This document shows, in pieces, positions 31,897-40,484 of a stretch of 49,954 nt of DNA; positions within the stretch are counted from its first letter, which is position 1; each line of letters begins with the position of its first letter. Origin of the DNA: an uncultured Eubacteriales bacterium (GTDB taxonomy: Bacteria; Bacillota; Clostridia; Oscillospirales; Oscillospiraceae); contig ONNS01000070.1 in NCBI GenBank assembly GCA_900319275.1, positions 1 to 49,954 of the forward strand. The letters run 5' to 3'. The notes under the pieces are model-generated. The model did no database searches, was not told the DNA's origin, and saw only the letters and a list, made by a program, of their open reading frames with translations. The position numbers were made by a program, and so were the translations under genes.

Positions 31897-32466
31897 TTAT
31901 TTTGCGCGCAGGCACAGCGAAGCGAGCAGCTCGTTCAAGCCGCCGCTGTAAGCTTCGAATCGGGCACCGCCGGCGGTGCAAGTAAGGACATAAGCATCTT
32001 CCGTACGAAGCAGCAGTGTCCAGGTCATCGTACCACCGACGTCCTCGGTCATCAGAATGGCGGGGATATCTTCGCCGACGTGCACCTCCCGTTCGGTGAT
32101 ACCGGTGCCGCACCGGGCAAAGCCCTCGGGCCAGTATGTGACAGTCACGCGAAAGTCCTCGCCGAGCTCGGGCCATAGCGCTACGCCGGCGTGTTCGCCG
32201 TCTACGGCCTCCCAGGTCCAGTCGGCGGGCGGCTCGAGCGTCAGAACGGAGGATAAGCCGTTGACGCGCAGGGAACCCGCCGCCTCGCTGCCGGAAGTCT
32301 GGTGGGCTGTAAAGGGCGTCGGCTCCGCTGTCGGTGCCGCGCTCTCCGGCGCGCTCTCGGCCACAGCGGGAAGCCCGGCGGTGGCGCGCGGCGCTTCGGC
32401 ACTGCGGCCGCTGCAGGCTGTGAGCAGCAGCGCAAGTATAATTACAGAAAACAGGATTCGTTTCAT
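31897..32466 (-). CDS. Small secreted lipoprotein of unknown function
   Basis: 189 residues. A lipoprotein signal peptide ends in the lipobox LLTAC (Cys18). A low-complexity Ala/Pro/Glu linker of about 35 residues follows, then a compact domain (SLRVNGLSSVLTLEPPADWTWE to NELLASLCLRAK). It should be tethered to the outer face of the membrane. No family is recognised. The segment of about 115 residues after WTW, with its alternating strands, could be a small beta-rich binding domain. Confidence 0.75.
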   Translation of the reverse strand: MKRILFSVIILALLLTACSGRSAEAPRATAGLPAVAESAPESAAPTAEPTPFTAHQTSGSEAAGSLRVNGLSSVLTLEPPADWTWEAVDGEHAGVALWPELGEDFRVTVTYWPEGFARCGTGITEREVHVGEDIPAILMTEDVGGTMTWTLLLRTEDAYVLTCTAGGARFEAYSGGLNELLASLCLRAK

Positions 32467-32501
32467 ACGAAGCCCCTTTCGTTTCGATGCTTTGCCGCTA
32501 C

Positions 32502-32730
32502 TATATCATAAGCCCAGAGGGCTTATGATATAATTCGTCATGTTTTTCGGTTGCCGCGCGAGCGGCGAGAAAAACGACGTAAAAATCAAATATAATAAGC
32601 GCATCTGCGCTTATTATATCATAAGGCCGAAGGTCTTATGATATAATTTGTCATGTTTTTCGGTTGCCGCGCGAGCGGCGAGAAAAACGACATAAAATCA
32701 AATATAATAAGCGCGTTTGCGCTTATTATA
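32502..32730. repeat. Family A palindromic repeats, tandem copies 2 and 3
   Basis: Two units, 32502-32618 and 32615-32730, each have the same three hairpins as 6922-7037. They share the TATAT at the junction. The spacer and loop sequences differ slightly between copies while the stems remain paired. Confidence 0.8.
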
Positions 32731-32735
32731 TCACA

Positions 32736-32766
32736 AAACAGGCACGGAATCAATCCGTGCCTGTTT
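32736..32766 (-). terminator. Terminator of the acyl-CoA ligase gene
   Basis: A 13 bp perfect stem, AAACAGGCACGGA with TCCGTGCCTGTTT, and a 5-base loop, 42 bases past the ligase stop. Confidence 0.7.
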
Positions 32767-32807
32767 ATATGTATATCCTTCACTCGTTATGAACGAATCA
32801 CTATCCA

Positions 32808-34523
32808 CTAACCACTAACCTTCGCGAGCTCCTCTTCTTCGAGTACGCGGTAGGCGACCTTGCCGACGAGCGTTTTGGGCATATCGTCGCGGAACTCGAT
32901 ATCATAGGGCATGGCGTATTTCGCAATGCGGTCGCGGCAGTAGTCGAGCAGCTCCTGTTTGGTGTTCTCGCTCTTCTCCACGCCGGGTGCCAGAACGACA
33001 AAGGCCTTGACCTTCTGCATCTTATAGGGGTCGGGCACGCCGATGACGCAGCTCATCTGAACCTTTTCGCTGGCGTCGAGGATGTTCTCGATCTGGGCGG
33101 GGTAGACATTGTAGCCCGAGGAGATGATCATGCGCTTGGCGCGGCCGCGGAAGAAGATGTATCCCTCCTCGTCCATGATGCCGAGATCCCCGGTATAGAC
33201 CCAGGTGAGACCGTCGCTGTGGCGGCGGAGGGTCTGGGCTGTCTCGTCGGGGTGGTGCATGTATTCCTTCATCACGGTCGGTCCGGCCAGCAGGATCTCA
33301 CCCTCCTCGCCGTAGGGCAGCTCGCGGTCGGTGCCGGGCTCGACGATCTTCATATAGACGTCGGGCAGCGGGATGCCGATGCTCCCCTCCTTGGCCTTGG
33401 TCAGCGGCGTCAGGCAGCAGGCTGTGACGGTCTCGGTGGTGCCGTAGCCCTCGCGCACCTGGATCGTCGCGCCGTGTTCGGCGAGGAAACGGTCGAACTT
33501 CTTTTTCAGCTCGATCGACAGGCTGTCGCCGCCGGAGAACACGCCCTTGAGACAGCTGAGATCCGCGCCGTCCATGCTGGGCAGACGCAGCAGCGCCTCG
33601 TAGAGGGTCGGGACGCCGGCGATATAGTTGCAGCGGTATTTGACAAGGTCCTTGGCATAGGTCGAGGCCGTGAAACGCGGGATCAGCACGCAGCGCCCGC
33701 CCTGCGAGAGCATCGTGTGGATGCACACGCCCAGACCGAAGCCGTGGAACAGCGGCATGGCCGAGAGCATCTTGTCGCCGGGCCGGAAAATCGGGTTGGC
33801 CGCAATGACCTGCTGGCCGAGCGCGTTGAAGTTCCGGTTGGTCAGCACAATGCCCTTGGTGGTGCCGGTGGTGCCGCCGGAGTAGAGGATGACAGCCGGA
33901 TCGTCGCTCCTGCGCTGTACCTGATACTTATAGAAGCACACGCGGCTGAGCTTCATGAACTGCTTCCAGCGGATGACGGGCGCGTCCGCGGGGATGCGCT
34001 TGATCTTCCGTCCCTGCGTGAGCATGTAGCCCGCGCGGATCGTGGGCGAGAGCGCGTCCTTGACGCTCGCGATGATGATGTTGACGACCTTCGTGTTGGC
34101 GCGGATCGACTCGAACTTGTTGTAAAACTGGTCGAGCGTGATGGCCGTGACCGACTCGGACTCGTTGAGGTAGAATTCGATCTCCTTTTCAGCCGAGAGC
34201 GGATGGATCATGTTCGCGATCGCGCCGACGAGGTTGACCGCGTAGAACATATAGATGGCCTGCGGGCAGTTCGGCATGGCGATCGTGACCTTGTCGTTCT
34301 CGCGCACGCCGATGGTCTTGAGCGCGCGGGCACAGCGCTCGATCTCCGCGATCAGCTGCCGGTAGGTCGTTGACTTGCCCATGAAGTCAAAGGCGACGTT
34401 GTCCGGGTACTTGTCGGCGATGGCCTTGACGGCGTCGAACATCGAGCCCTCAAAGTAGTCGAGGTGCATCGGCACCTCGCCCATAAACGGCACCCAAGGG
34501 GTCTTGGCAGTGATAGTAGACAT
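32808..34523 (-). CDS. AMP-forming acyl-CoA synthetase (long-chain fatty acid--CoA ligase type)
   Basis: 571 residues from ATG 34523 (MSTITAKTPWVPF), behind AAGGAAGAGAG; an ATG ten codons earlier lacks a site. It activates a carboxylic acid to acyl-AMP and then acyl-CoA. The signature YSGGTTGTTKGIVLTN, the GYGTTETV motif, TGDLGIMDEEGY and the C-terminal RAKRMIISSGYNVYP are all present. The terminal lysine region is KTLVGKVAYR. The chain length of the substrate is not deducible. It is monocistronic, with its own terminator. Confidence 0.9.
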   Translation of the reverse strand: MSTITAKTPWVPFMGEVPMHLDYFEGSMFDAVKAIADKYPDNVAFDFMGKSTTYRQLIAEIERCARALKTIGVRENDKVTIAMPNCPQAIYMFYAVNLVGAIANMIHPLSAEKEIEFYLNESESVTAITLDQFYNKFESIRANTKVVNIIIASVKDALSPTIRAGYMLTQGRKIKRIPADAPVIRWKQFMKLSRVCFYKYQVQRRSDDPAVILYSGGTTGTTKGIVLTNRNFNALGQQVIAANPIFRPGDKMLSAMPLFHGFGLGVCIHTMLSQGGRCVLIPRFTASTYAKDLVKYRCNYIAGVPTLYEALLRLPSMDGADLSCLKGVFSGGDSLSIELKKKFDRFLAEHGATIQVREGYGTTETVTACCLTPLTKAKEGSIGIPLPDVYMKIVEPGTDRELPYGEEGEILLAGPTVMKEYMHHPDETAQTLRRHSDGLTWVYTGDLGIMDEEGYIFFRGRAKRMIISSGYNVYPAQIENILDASEKVQMSCVIGVPDPYKMQKVKAFVVLAPGVEKSENTKQELLDYCRDRIAKYAMPYDIEFRDDMPKTLVGKVAYRVLEEEELAKVSG

Positions 34524-34610
34524 GATATCTCTCTTCCTTCTTCCGGATCTCACAGCGATTCGGTGAAAGTATTCTTTGTATTAGCTCAGTTACCTGCGCA
34601 TGGGGGCGTT

Positions 34611-34699
34611 CAGAGGGGCTCTCCCCTCTGATTTTTCGCCTCGAAAGGCGAAAAACTGTTTTAATATGTTTTTTCCGGGGACATGCGCCTCGGAAAAAA
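34611..34699. repeat. Short hairpin array upstream of the acyl-CoA ligase
   Basis: Three consecutive hairpins: CAGAGGGG/CCCCTCTG, TTTTTCGCCT/AGGCGAAAAA and TTTTTTCCG/CGGAAAAAA. The gap 34524-34770 contains no gene. Confidence 0.6.
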
Positions 34700-34770
34700 C
34701 TCTCATCGCGGCGCAAGTGTGCGAGGCGTCCCCCGCAAGCCGAGTGCGCGCAGCGCCGTGCAACCCCTAT

Positions 34771-34802
34771 AAATGTTCAGTCCCCTAAGGGACTGAACAT
34801 TT
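34771..34802 (-). terminator. Terminator hairpin overlapping the gpmI stop codon (family E)
   Basis: A 14 bp perfect stem, AAATGTTCAGTCCC with GGGACTGAACATTT. The gpmI stop codon lies at its edge. The GTTCAGTCCCCTAAGGG core recurs at 49789. Confidence 0.6.
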
Positions 34803-36318
34803 ATGCTTCGATCAGGCACTCGCCCGTCATCTCCGCGGGCTGGGAGAGGCCCATCAGGCGGAGCATCGTGGGGGCAATGTCGGCCAGGCGGCCCGGCTTG
34901 ACCTTGAGGCCCTTCTCGCAGACCACAAAGGGCACAGGGTTCGTGGTGTGGGCCGTGTTGACCTTGCCGGTCTCGTCAAACATCACGTCGGCGTTGCCGT
35001 GGTCGGCGGTGATGAGCAGCACGACGTCGTCATGCTTTTCAACCTCAGCCCAGATACGGCCGATGCAGGCGTCCACAGTCTCGACTGCCTTGACAGCCGC
35101 GTCCATGACACCGGTATGGCCGACCATGTCGCAGTTGGCGAAGTTGCAGATGATCATGCCGTACTTGTCGCTCGCGATTGCTTCGACAACCTTGTCGCAG
35201 ACGGTTTCGGCGCTCATCTGGGGCACGAGATCGTAGGTGGCAAACTCCTTCGGGGAGGGCACGAGGCAGCGATCCTCGCCCTCGGTCTCCTTCTCGACGC
35301 CGCCGTTGAAGAAGAAGGTGACGTGGGCGTACTTCTCGGTCTCGGCCACGCGGAACTGCTTGAGGCCGTGGGCGGCCACATAGTCGCCGATCGTGTTCTC
35401 GATGACCTCGGGCGGGTAGGCGATCGGGAGCGGCAGGCTCTCGTCGTACTGGGCCGTGCAGACATAGCTGAGCGGATAGACGGTCTTCTTGCGCGCAAAG
35501 CCCGCAAAGTCGGGCAGGTTCAGCGCCCAGGTCATCTCGCGGGCGCGGTCAGGGCGGAAGTTCATGAAGATGACAGAATCGCCCTCGTTGATCTGGCCCT
35601 CGGGGCAGATCACGGTGGGCTTGACGAACTCGTCGGTCACGTTCTCGGCATAGCTCGCCTCGATGGCGGCCACGGGATCGTCGGCGCGGACACCCTCGCC
35701 GCAGACGATGGCGTTATAGCCCGCCTCGACGCGGTCCCAGCGCTTGTCGCGGTCCATGCCCCAGAAGCGGCCCTGCAGCGTCGCGATCTTCGCATTGCCG
35801 ACCTCGGCGCACTTGTCGCGCAGCTCGGCCATGAAGCCCGCGCCGCTCGTGGGCGGCACATCGCGCCCGTCGAGGAAGCAGTGGACATAGACCTTCTCCA
35901 CGCCGCGCTGCTTGGCCATATCGAGGATGCCGAAGATGTGGTTGAGATGGCTGTGCACGCCGCCGGTGGACAGCAGACCCATGATGTGCAGCGCCTTGCC
36001 GTTGGCCTTGGCGTCCTCCATGGCCTTGATATAGACCTTGTTTTCAAAGAACTTGCCGTTGGAGATCTCCTGGGTGATCTTCGGCAGGATCTGGAACACG
36101 ACGCGGCCGGCGCCCATGTTGGTGTGGCCGACCTCGCTGTTGCCCATCTGGCCGTCGGGCAGACCGACGTCGAGACCGGAGGCCTGCAGCAGGCTGTTGG
36201 GATACTCGCTGAAGATCTTGTCGAGATTGGGCTTATGGGCCGTGGTGATGGCATTGCCCGGCGCGGCCGGCGCAATGCCGTAGCCGTCCATGATGATCAG
36301 AACTGTTTTTTTGTTCAT
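34801..36318 (-). CDS. gpmI: 2,3-bisphosphoglycerate-independent phosphoglycerate mutase
   Basis: 505 residues; GCAGGAGAG precedes the ATG. It interconverts 3- and 2-phosphoglycerate using two manganese ions and a phosphoserine. MDGYG (Asp11) and the catalytic Ser61 in GQMGNSEVGHTN are clear, as are ITADHGNADVM and NTAHTTNPVP at the C-terminus. The length is typical. It lies downstream of tpiA, but a terminator and a repeat separate them, so it may be transcribed alone. Confidence 0.97.
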   Translation of the reverse strand: MNKKTVLIIMDGYGIAPAAPGNAITTAHKPNLDKIFSEYPNSLLQASGLDVGLPDGQMGNSEVGHTNMGAGRVVFQILPKITQEISNGKFFENKVYIKAMEDAKANGKALHIMGLLSTGGVHSHLNHIFGILDMAKQRGVEKVYVHCFLDGRDVPPTSGAGFMAELRDKCAEVGNAKIATLQGRFWGMDRDKRWDRVEAGYNAIVCGEGVRADDPVAAIEASYAENVTDEFVKPTVICPEGQINEGDSVIFMNFRPDRAREMTWALNLPDFAGFARKKTVYPLSYVCTAQYDESLPLPIAYPPEVIENTIGDYVAAHGLKQFRVAETEKYAHVTFFFNGGVEKETEGEDRCLVPSPKEFATYDLVPQMSAETVCDKVVEAIASDKYGMIICNFANCDMVGHTGVMDAAVKAVETVDACIGRIWAEVEKHDDVVLLITADHGNADVMFDETGKVNTAHTTNPVPFVVCEKGLKVKPGRLADIAPTMLRLMGLSQPAEMTGECLIEA

Positions 36319-36398
36319 AAGAAACTCTCCTGCTTGATTAGTCTGAATGGTTGGTTTCTCCGCAAACGATTTGCAGCCAGAGCAAAAGCTGCCGCTCT

Positions 36399-36452
36399 CA
36401 CCTCATCCGCCCCAGTGTGAGCACTGGGGCACCTTCCCCTCGAGGGGAAGGC
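36399..36452. repeat. Family B repeat (simple copy)
   Basis: CACCTCATCCG, then a hairpin CCCCAGTG-TGAG-CACTGGGG, then CACCTTCCCCTCGAGGGGAA (perfect palindrome within) ending GGC. This is the uninterrupted form of the family. Confidence 0.75.
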
Positions 36453-36498
36453 ATTCTGTGCTGTTTCCGTCTGTGAAAACCATTCTGTAGTGCTCGTT

Positions 36499-36532
36499 GA
36501 AAAAGGCGCGGCGAGATGCCGCGCCTCTTTTG
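36499..36532 (-). terminator. Terminator after tpiA
   Basis: Minus-strand stem AGGCGCGGC with GCCGCGCCT followed by TTTTTC, just past the tpiA stop. Confidence 0.75.
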
Positions 36533-36541
36533 ATTGGTTAC

Positions 36542-37315
36542 TTATTCCTGGTTGGCAGCTGCAATGATCGTGGCAAAGTCAGCGGGCTTGAGGGAGGCGC
36601 CGCCGATCAGGCCGCCGTCGATGTCGGGCTGAGCGAGCAGCTCGGCCGCGTTCTTGGCGTTCATGCTGCCGCCGTAGAGGATCGAAACCGCACGGGCGGG
36701 ACGGGCGCCGTAGATCTTGCGGATGACGGCACGAATGCCCTCGCAGACCTCTTCAGCCTGCTCGGCCGTGGCGGTCTTGCCGGTGCCGATGGCCCAGATG
36801 GGCTCGTAGGCGATGACGCAGTGGCGCAGCGCCGTGGCATCGATGCCGGAGAGAGCGGTCTTGACCTGATAGGCCACATACTCCATGGTCAGGTCGGCTT
36901 CGCGCTGCTCAAGGCTCTCGCCCACGCAGATGATAGGGTTGACACCGTGGGCCAGCAGGGCCTTGGCCTTGGCGTTGACGAGCATATCGTCCTCGCCGTG
37001 GTACTGACGGCGCTCGCTGTGGCCGACAACGCAGTACTTGGCGCCGACGTCGGCCAGCTGGGCCGCGGAGACTTCGCCGGTGTAGGCGCCCTTTTCAAAG
37101 CAGGAGCAATCCTCGCCGCCGGCGGCAACCTTGGCGTCCTTGCCGGACTTGACCATGGCCGGAACCATGACGCCGGGCACGCAGAGGACGACGTCGCAGG
37201 CGCGCTTTGCGGGCATATTAGCCTTCAGTTCTTCAATGAAGGGCTTGATCTCGGAGGCAAGCATGTTCATCTTCCAGTTGCCGGCGATGACCGTCTTGCG
37301 GTATTTTCTGTTCAT
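36542..37315 (-). CDS. tpiA: Triosephosphate isomerase
   Basis: 257 residues; GAAAGG upstream. It interconverts glyceraldehyde-3-phosphate and dihydroxyacetone phosphate. The catalytic lysine in AGNWKMN (Lys15), the histidine in VVGHSERR, the glutamate in AYEPIWAIGTGKTA and the phosphate loop YGGSMN are all present. It lies 38 bases downstream of pgk in the same operon. Confidence 0.97.
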   Translation of the reverse strand: MNRKYRKTVIAGNWKMNMLASEIKPFIEELKANMPAKRACDVVLCVPGVMVPAMVKSGKDAKVAAGGEDCSCFEKGAYTGEVSAAQLADVGAKYCVVGHSERRQYHGEDDMLVNAKAKALLAHGVNPIICVGESLEQREADLTMEYVAYQVKTALSGIDATALRHCVIAYEPIWAIGTGKTATAEQAEEVCEGIRAVIRKIYGARPARAVSILYGGSMNAKNAAELLAQPDIDGGLIGGASLKPADFATIIAAANQE

Positions 37316-37353
37316 TTGCTTATTTCGACCTTTCGTAATGTTTGAATACTGAC

Positions 37354-38622
37354 TTACTTGTCCAGCAGGCAGACCACGCCCGGCAGCTCCTTGCCTTCGA
37401 GGAACTCGAGGGAAGCGCCGCCACCGGTGGAGATGTGGGTGATCTTGTCGGCATAGCCGAGCTTCTCGACCGCAGCCGCGCTGTCGCCGCCGCCGACGAT
37501 CGTGATGGCGCCGCTGTCGGCGAGCGCCTGGGCCATGGCCTTGGTGCCGACGGCGAACTTGTCAAACTCAAACACGCCCATAGGGCCGTTCCAGACGATG
37601 GTGCCCGCGCCGCGGACGGCATTGGCAAACAGCTCGATGGTCTTGGGGCCGATGTCCATGCCCATCAGATCCTCGGGGATGTTGCCCTCGACGAGGACAG
37701 GCTCGGCGTCGGCGGAGAACTCGGCCGCGCACTGGTTGTCGACAGGCAGCAGGAACTTCACGCCGTTGGCCTCGGCCTTGGCGAGCATCTCCTTGGCATA
37801 GTCGAGACGGTCAGCCTCGAGCAGAGACTTGCCGACCTCGAAGCCCTGGGCCTTCTTGAAGGTGTAGGCCATGCCGCCGCCGATGATGATGGTGTCGGCC
37901 TTTTCGAGCAGGTTGTTGATGACGTTGATCTTGTCGGAGACCTTGGCACCGCCGAGGACAGCGACAAAGGGACGCTTGGGATCGTCCAGAGCCTTGCCCA
38001 TGACGCTCAGTTCCTTCTCGACGAGCAGGCCGGCGTAGGCGGGCAGATAGGCGGCGACACCGGCGGTGGAGGCGTGGGCGCGGTGCACGGTGCCGAAAGC
38101 GTCGGAGACATAGACCTCAGCCATGTCGGCCAGGGCCTTGGCGAAGTCGGGATCGTTCTTGGTCTCGCCCTTGTCGAAGCGCAGATTCTCGAGCAGCAGG
38201 ATCTGGCCGGGCTGCAGCGCAGCGGCCTTGGCCTGGGCGTCGGGGCCGATGGTATCCTTGGCAAAGATAACGTCCATGCCGAGCAGCTCACCGAGGTGGG
38301 CGGCAACAGGCGCGAGCGTCAGCTTCGCGTTGGACTTTTTCCAGGCGTCCTCGGTGCGCTTGGACTCGTCGGTAACACCCTTCTTGTCCAGCTTCTTCAG
38401 ATAGGCATCAAAGGTGGCGTCGGGCTTGCCCAGGTGGGAGCAGGCGATGACGGCGGCACCCTGGTCGAGCAGGTACTTGATGGTCGGCAGCGCGGCGACA
38501 ATGCGCTTGTCGCTCGTGATGGCGCCGGTCTTCTTGTCCTGGGGAACGTTGAAATCGCAGCGGAGAAGAACTTTCTTACCCTTTACGTCGGCATCGTAAA
38601 CGGTCTTTTTGCTGTAGTTCAT
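37354..38622 (-). CDS. pgk: Phosphoglycerate kinase
   Basis: 422 residues; AAGGAGGAAAA precedes the ATG. It transfers phosphate from 1,3-bisphosphoglycerate to [39 protein letters not shown] and [13 protein letters not shown] are diagnostic. It is the first gene of the pgk-tpiA pair. The gap gene that commonly precedes pgk is not here, where trmL is found instead. Confidence 0.97.
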   Translation of the reverse strand: MNYSKKTVYDADVKGKKVLLRCDFNVPQDKKTGAITSDKRIVAALPTIKYLLDQGAAVIACSHLGKPDATFDAYLKKLDKKGVTDESKRTEDAWKKSNAKLTLAPVAAHLGELLGMDVIFAKDTIGPDAQAKAAALQPGQILLLENLRFDKGETKNDPDFAKALADMAEVYVSDAFGTVHRAHASTAGVAAYLPAYAGLLVEKELSVMGKALDDPKRPFVAVLGGAKVSDKINVINNLLEKADTIIIGGGMAYTFKKAQGFEVGKSLLEADRLDYAKEMLAKAEANGVKFLLPVDNQCAAEFSADAEPVLVEGNIPEDLMGMDIGPKTIELFANAVRGAGTIVWNGPMGVFEFDKFAVGTKAMAQALADSGAITIVGGGDSAAAVEKLGYADKITHISTGGGASLEFLEGKELPGVVCLLDK

Positions 38623-38675
38623 TTGGATTTTTCCTCCTTAATAATATAAACAAATTGGGAAACGCAGAGAAACAA

Positions 38676-39164
38676 TTATTCAGCCAGCATGCTCCCGGTT
38701 CCTTTCAGTCCCGGAAACCCCTGCTGGCGCAGGGCCTCGTAGACAAGCACGGCGACGGAGTTGGAAAGATTCAGGCTCCGCGCGTCACTGATCATGGGGA
38801 TGCGGATGCACCTGTCGCGATAGCGCTCACGCAGCCACTCGGGCAGCCCCGCGGTCTCCTTGCCAAACATCAGCGTGACGCTCTCCGCCGTGAAGTCGGC
38901 CGTGGCATAGCTGCGCGCGCCCTTGGTCGTGGCGAGATAGAGACCGTCGTCGCCGTTTTTGGCAAAGTACTCATCGAGATTATCGTATACCGTCAGATCG
39001 ACCAAAGGCCAGTAATCCAGCCCGCAGCGCTTGACGTATTTATCCGATATGTCAAAGCCCAGAGGGCGGATCAGGTGCAGCCTTGCGCCCGTGCAGGCGC
39101 AGGTGCGCGCGATCGCGCCTGTGTTGTGCGGAATTTCCGGCTCAAATAGTACGATATTCAGCAA
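38676..39164 (-). CDS. trmL: tRNA (cytidine/uridine-34 2'-O)-methyltransferase TrmL
   Basis: 162 residues, assuming the TTG at 39164 (LLNIVLFEPEIPHNTG), which has GAGGTGA nine bases upstream. The longer ATG frame adds 27 residues unlike the family. The SPOUT trefoil-knot motifs are NTGAIARTC, LMFGKETAGLP and IRIPMISDARSLNLSNSVAV. It methylates the wobble ribose of leucine tRNAs. It is divergent from the radical SAM gene and 53 bases upstream of pgk on the same strand. Confidence 0.9.
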   Translation of the reverse strand: MLNIVLFEPEIPHNTGAIARTCACTGARLHLIRPLGFDISDKYVKRCGLDYWPLVDLTVYDNLDEYFAKNGDDGLYLATTKGARSYATADFTAESVTLMFGKETAGLPEWLRERYRDRCIRIPMISDARSLNLSNSVAVLVYEALRQQGFPGLKGTGSMLAE

Positions 39165-39302
39165 AACGCTTGTCACCTCGAAGGGGGATTTGCCATCCCG
39201 GTGTGTCTGGTGGGCATATCTATTATGAATCCACATCAAACGCACTTAGTTTAGCACAGAATGATGAAAATTCCTATCCTTTTTTTCAACTTTTCTGAAT
39301 TC

Positions 39303-39331
39303 TTGCAATTTGCCCAAAACTGCGCTATAAT
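39303..39331 (+). promoter_or_regulatory. Sigma-A promoter of the radical SAM gene
   Basis: TTGCAA (39303-39308), 17-base spacer, TATAAT (39326-39331), 67 bases before the start. Confidence 0.75.
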
Positions 39332-39398
39332 CAGGCCGATAGGAATGGGAATTCTTCATCAAATTGCCTATTTGGTATAAAATGGTAGGAAAAACGAC

Positions 39399-40280
39399 GT
39401 GAAATTCACCTGCTCTGACTGTCCGCGGCACTGCGCCGCCGAGCGCGGAGAGAAGCCTGCGGGTTTCTGCCGCTCCGGCGCGCTGCCCCGTGTCGCACGC
39501 GCGGCGGCACACTACGGCGAAGAGCCCTGCATCAGCGGCACGCGCGGCGCGGGGACGATCTTTTTTACCGGCTGCAATCTGCACTGCGTCTTCTGTCAGA
39601 ACCGCGAGATCTCGCGCGGCGGCGCAGGACAGGAGCTGACGGTCGAGGCGCTGGCGGATACGATGCTGCGCCTGCGCGACACGGGCGTCCACAACATCGA
39701 GCTTGTCACCGGCAGCCATTTTGTGCGCCCCATCGCCGAGGCTCTGTCCCGTGTTTCGCTCGGCGTGCCGGTCGTGTGGAACTCGTCCGGCTACGAGAGC
39801 GTGGAGACGCTGCGCCTTCTTGACGGTCTGATCGACGTCTATCTGCCGGATATGAAATATGAGAAGAGCGAGCCGGCCCGGCGCTACTCGGGCGCGGCGG
39901 ACTACCCCGCGGTGGCCGAGCGCGCGATCGAAGAAATGTTCCGCCAGGTCGGGCCCTATGTGCTCGACGGCGAGGGGCTTATGAAACGCGGCGTGCTGAT
40001 CCGGCACCTCATTCTGCCGGGCCAGGAGCTCAACGCGATGGACGTGATGGACTTTGTGGCCGAGCACTTCCCCGCGGGCAGCGTGCTCTTCAGTCTGATG
40101 AGCCAGTATACCCCGATGCCCGGGACCGAGCGGTGGAGCGAGCTGCAACAGACGATCGATGCAGAGACAAACGAAAATCTGATCTGCTATATGAAAAAGC
40201 TGGGCCTGGAGGGCTACAGCCAGGACGTCGCCGCCGCAACCGGGGCGATGATCCCGGATTTTGACGGAACGGGGCTATAA
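39399..40280 (+). CDS. PflA-like radical SAM protein (COG1313 type)
   Basis: 293 residues. The radical SAM cluster motif CNLHCVFC has Cys59, Cys63 and Cys66 with the correct CxxxCxxC spacing. The N-terminus carries a second cysteine set, CSDCPRHC and CRSG (Cys5, Cys8, Cys12, Cys24), which could bind another metal centre. LVTGSHFVRP, WNSSGYES and DVYLPDMKY complete the barrel. Members are usually labelled pyruvate-formate-lyase activating enzyme-like, but no glycyl radical enzyme is encoded nearby, so the substrate is unknown. Confidence 0.87.
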   Translation: MKFTCSDCPRHCAAERGEKPAGFCRSGALPRVARAAAHYGEEPCISGTRGAGTIFFTGCNLHCVFCQNREISRGGAGQELTVEALADTMLRLRDTGVHNIELVTGSHFVRPIAEALSRVSLGVPVVWNSSGYESVETLRLLDGLIDVYLPDMKYEKSEPARRYSGAADYPAVAERAIEEMFRQVGPYVLDGEGLMKRGVLIRHLILPGQELNAMDVMDFVAEHFPAGSVLFSLMSQYTPMPGTERWSELQQTIDAETNENLICYMKKLGLEGYSQDVAAATGAMIPDFDGTGL

Positions 40281-40294
40281 CTGTCGCCAAAGCC

Positions 40295-40414
40295 CTTGCC
40301 TCTCCCCGCGTCGGGGAGAGGTGCCACGAAGTGGCGAAGAGGGGCCGCAGACTTCCCCTCTCAGGCGCTGCCGCGCCAGCTCTCCCCTCTCGCTTCGCTC
40401 CGGGGCGAGCCAAG
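40295..40414. repeat. Family C repeat (copy 2)
   Basis: CTTGCCTCTCCCCGCGTCGG to CGGGGCGAGCCAAG, with internal hairpins (CTCTCCCCGC / GGGGAGAG, GCCAC / GTGGC, GGCGCTGCCGCGCC). It matches 31556-31703 apart from the middle. Confidence 0.8.
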
Positions 40415-40484
40415 TTTCACGGACAGGATTTAAGCGATATCCACATATATAAATAACAAGTAATACTATGAGAGGGGCTGTACA

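Noticed and set aside
34948-38649. Long plus-strand frames (490 and 435 codons)
   Set aside because: Antisense to gpmI and pgk, which are unmistakable. No independent evidence of coding.
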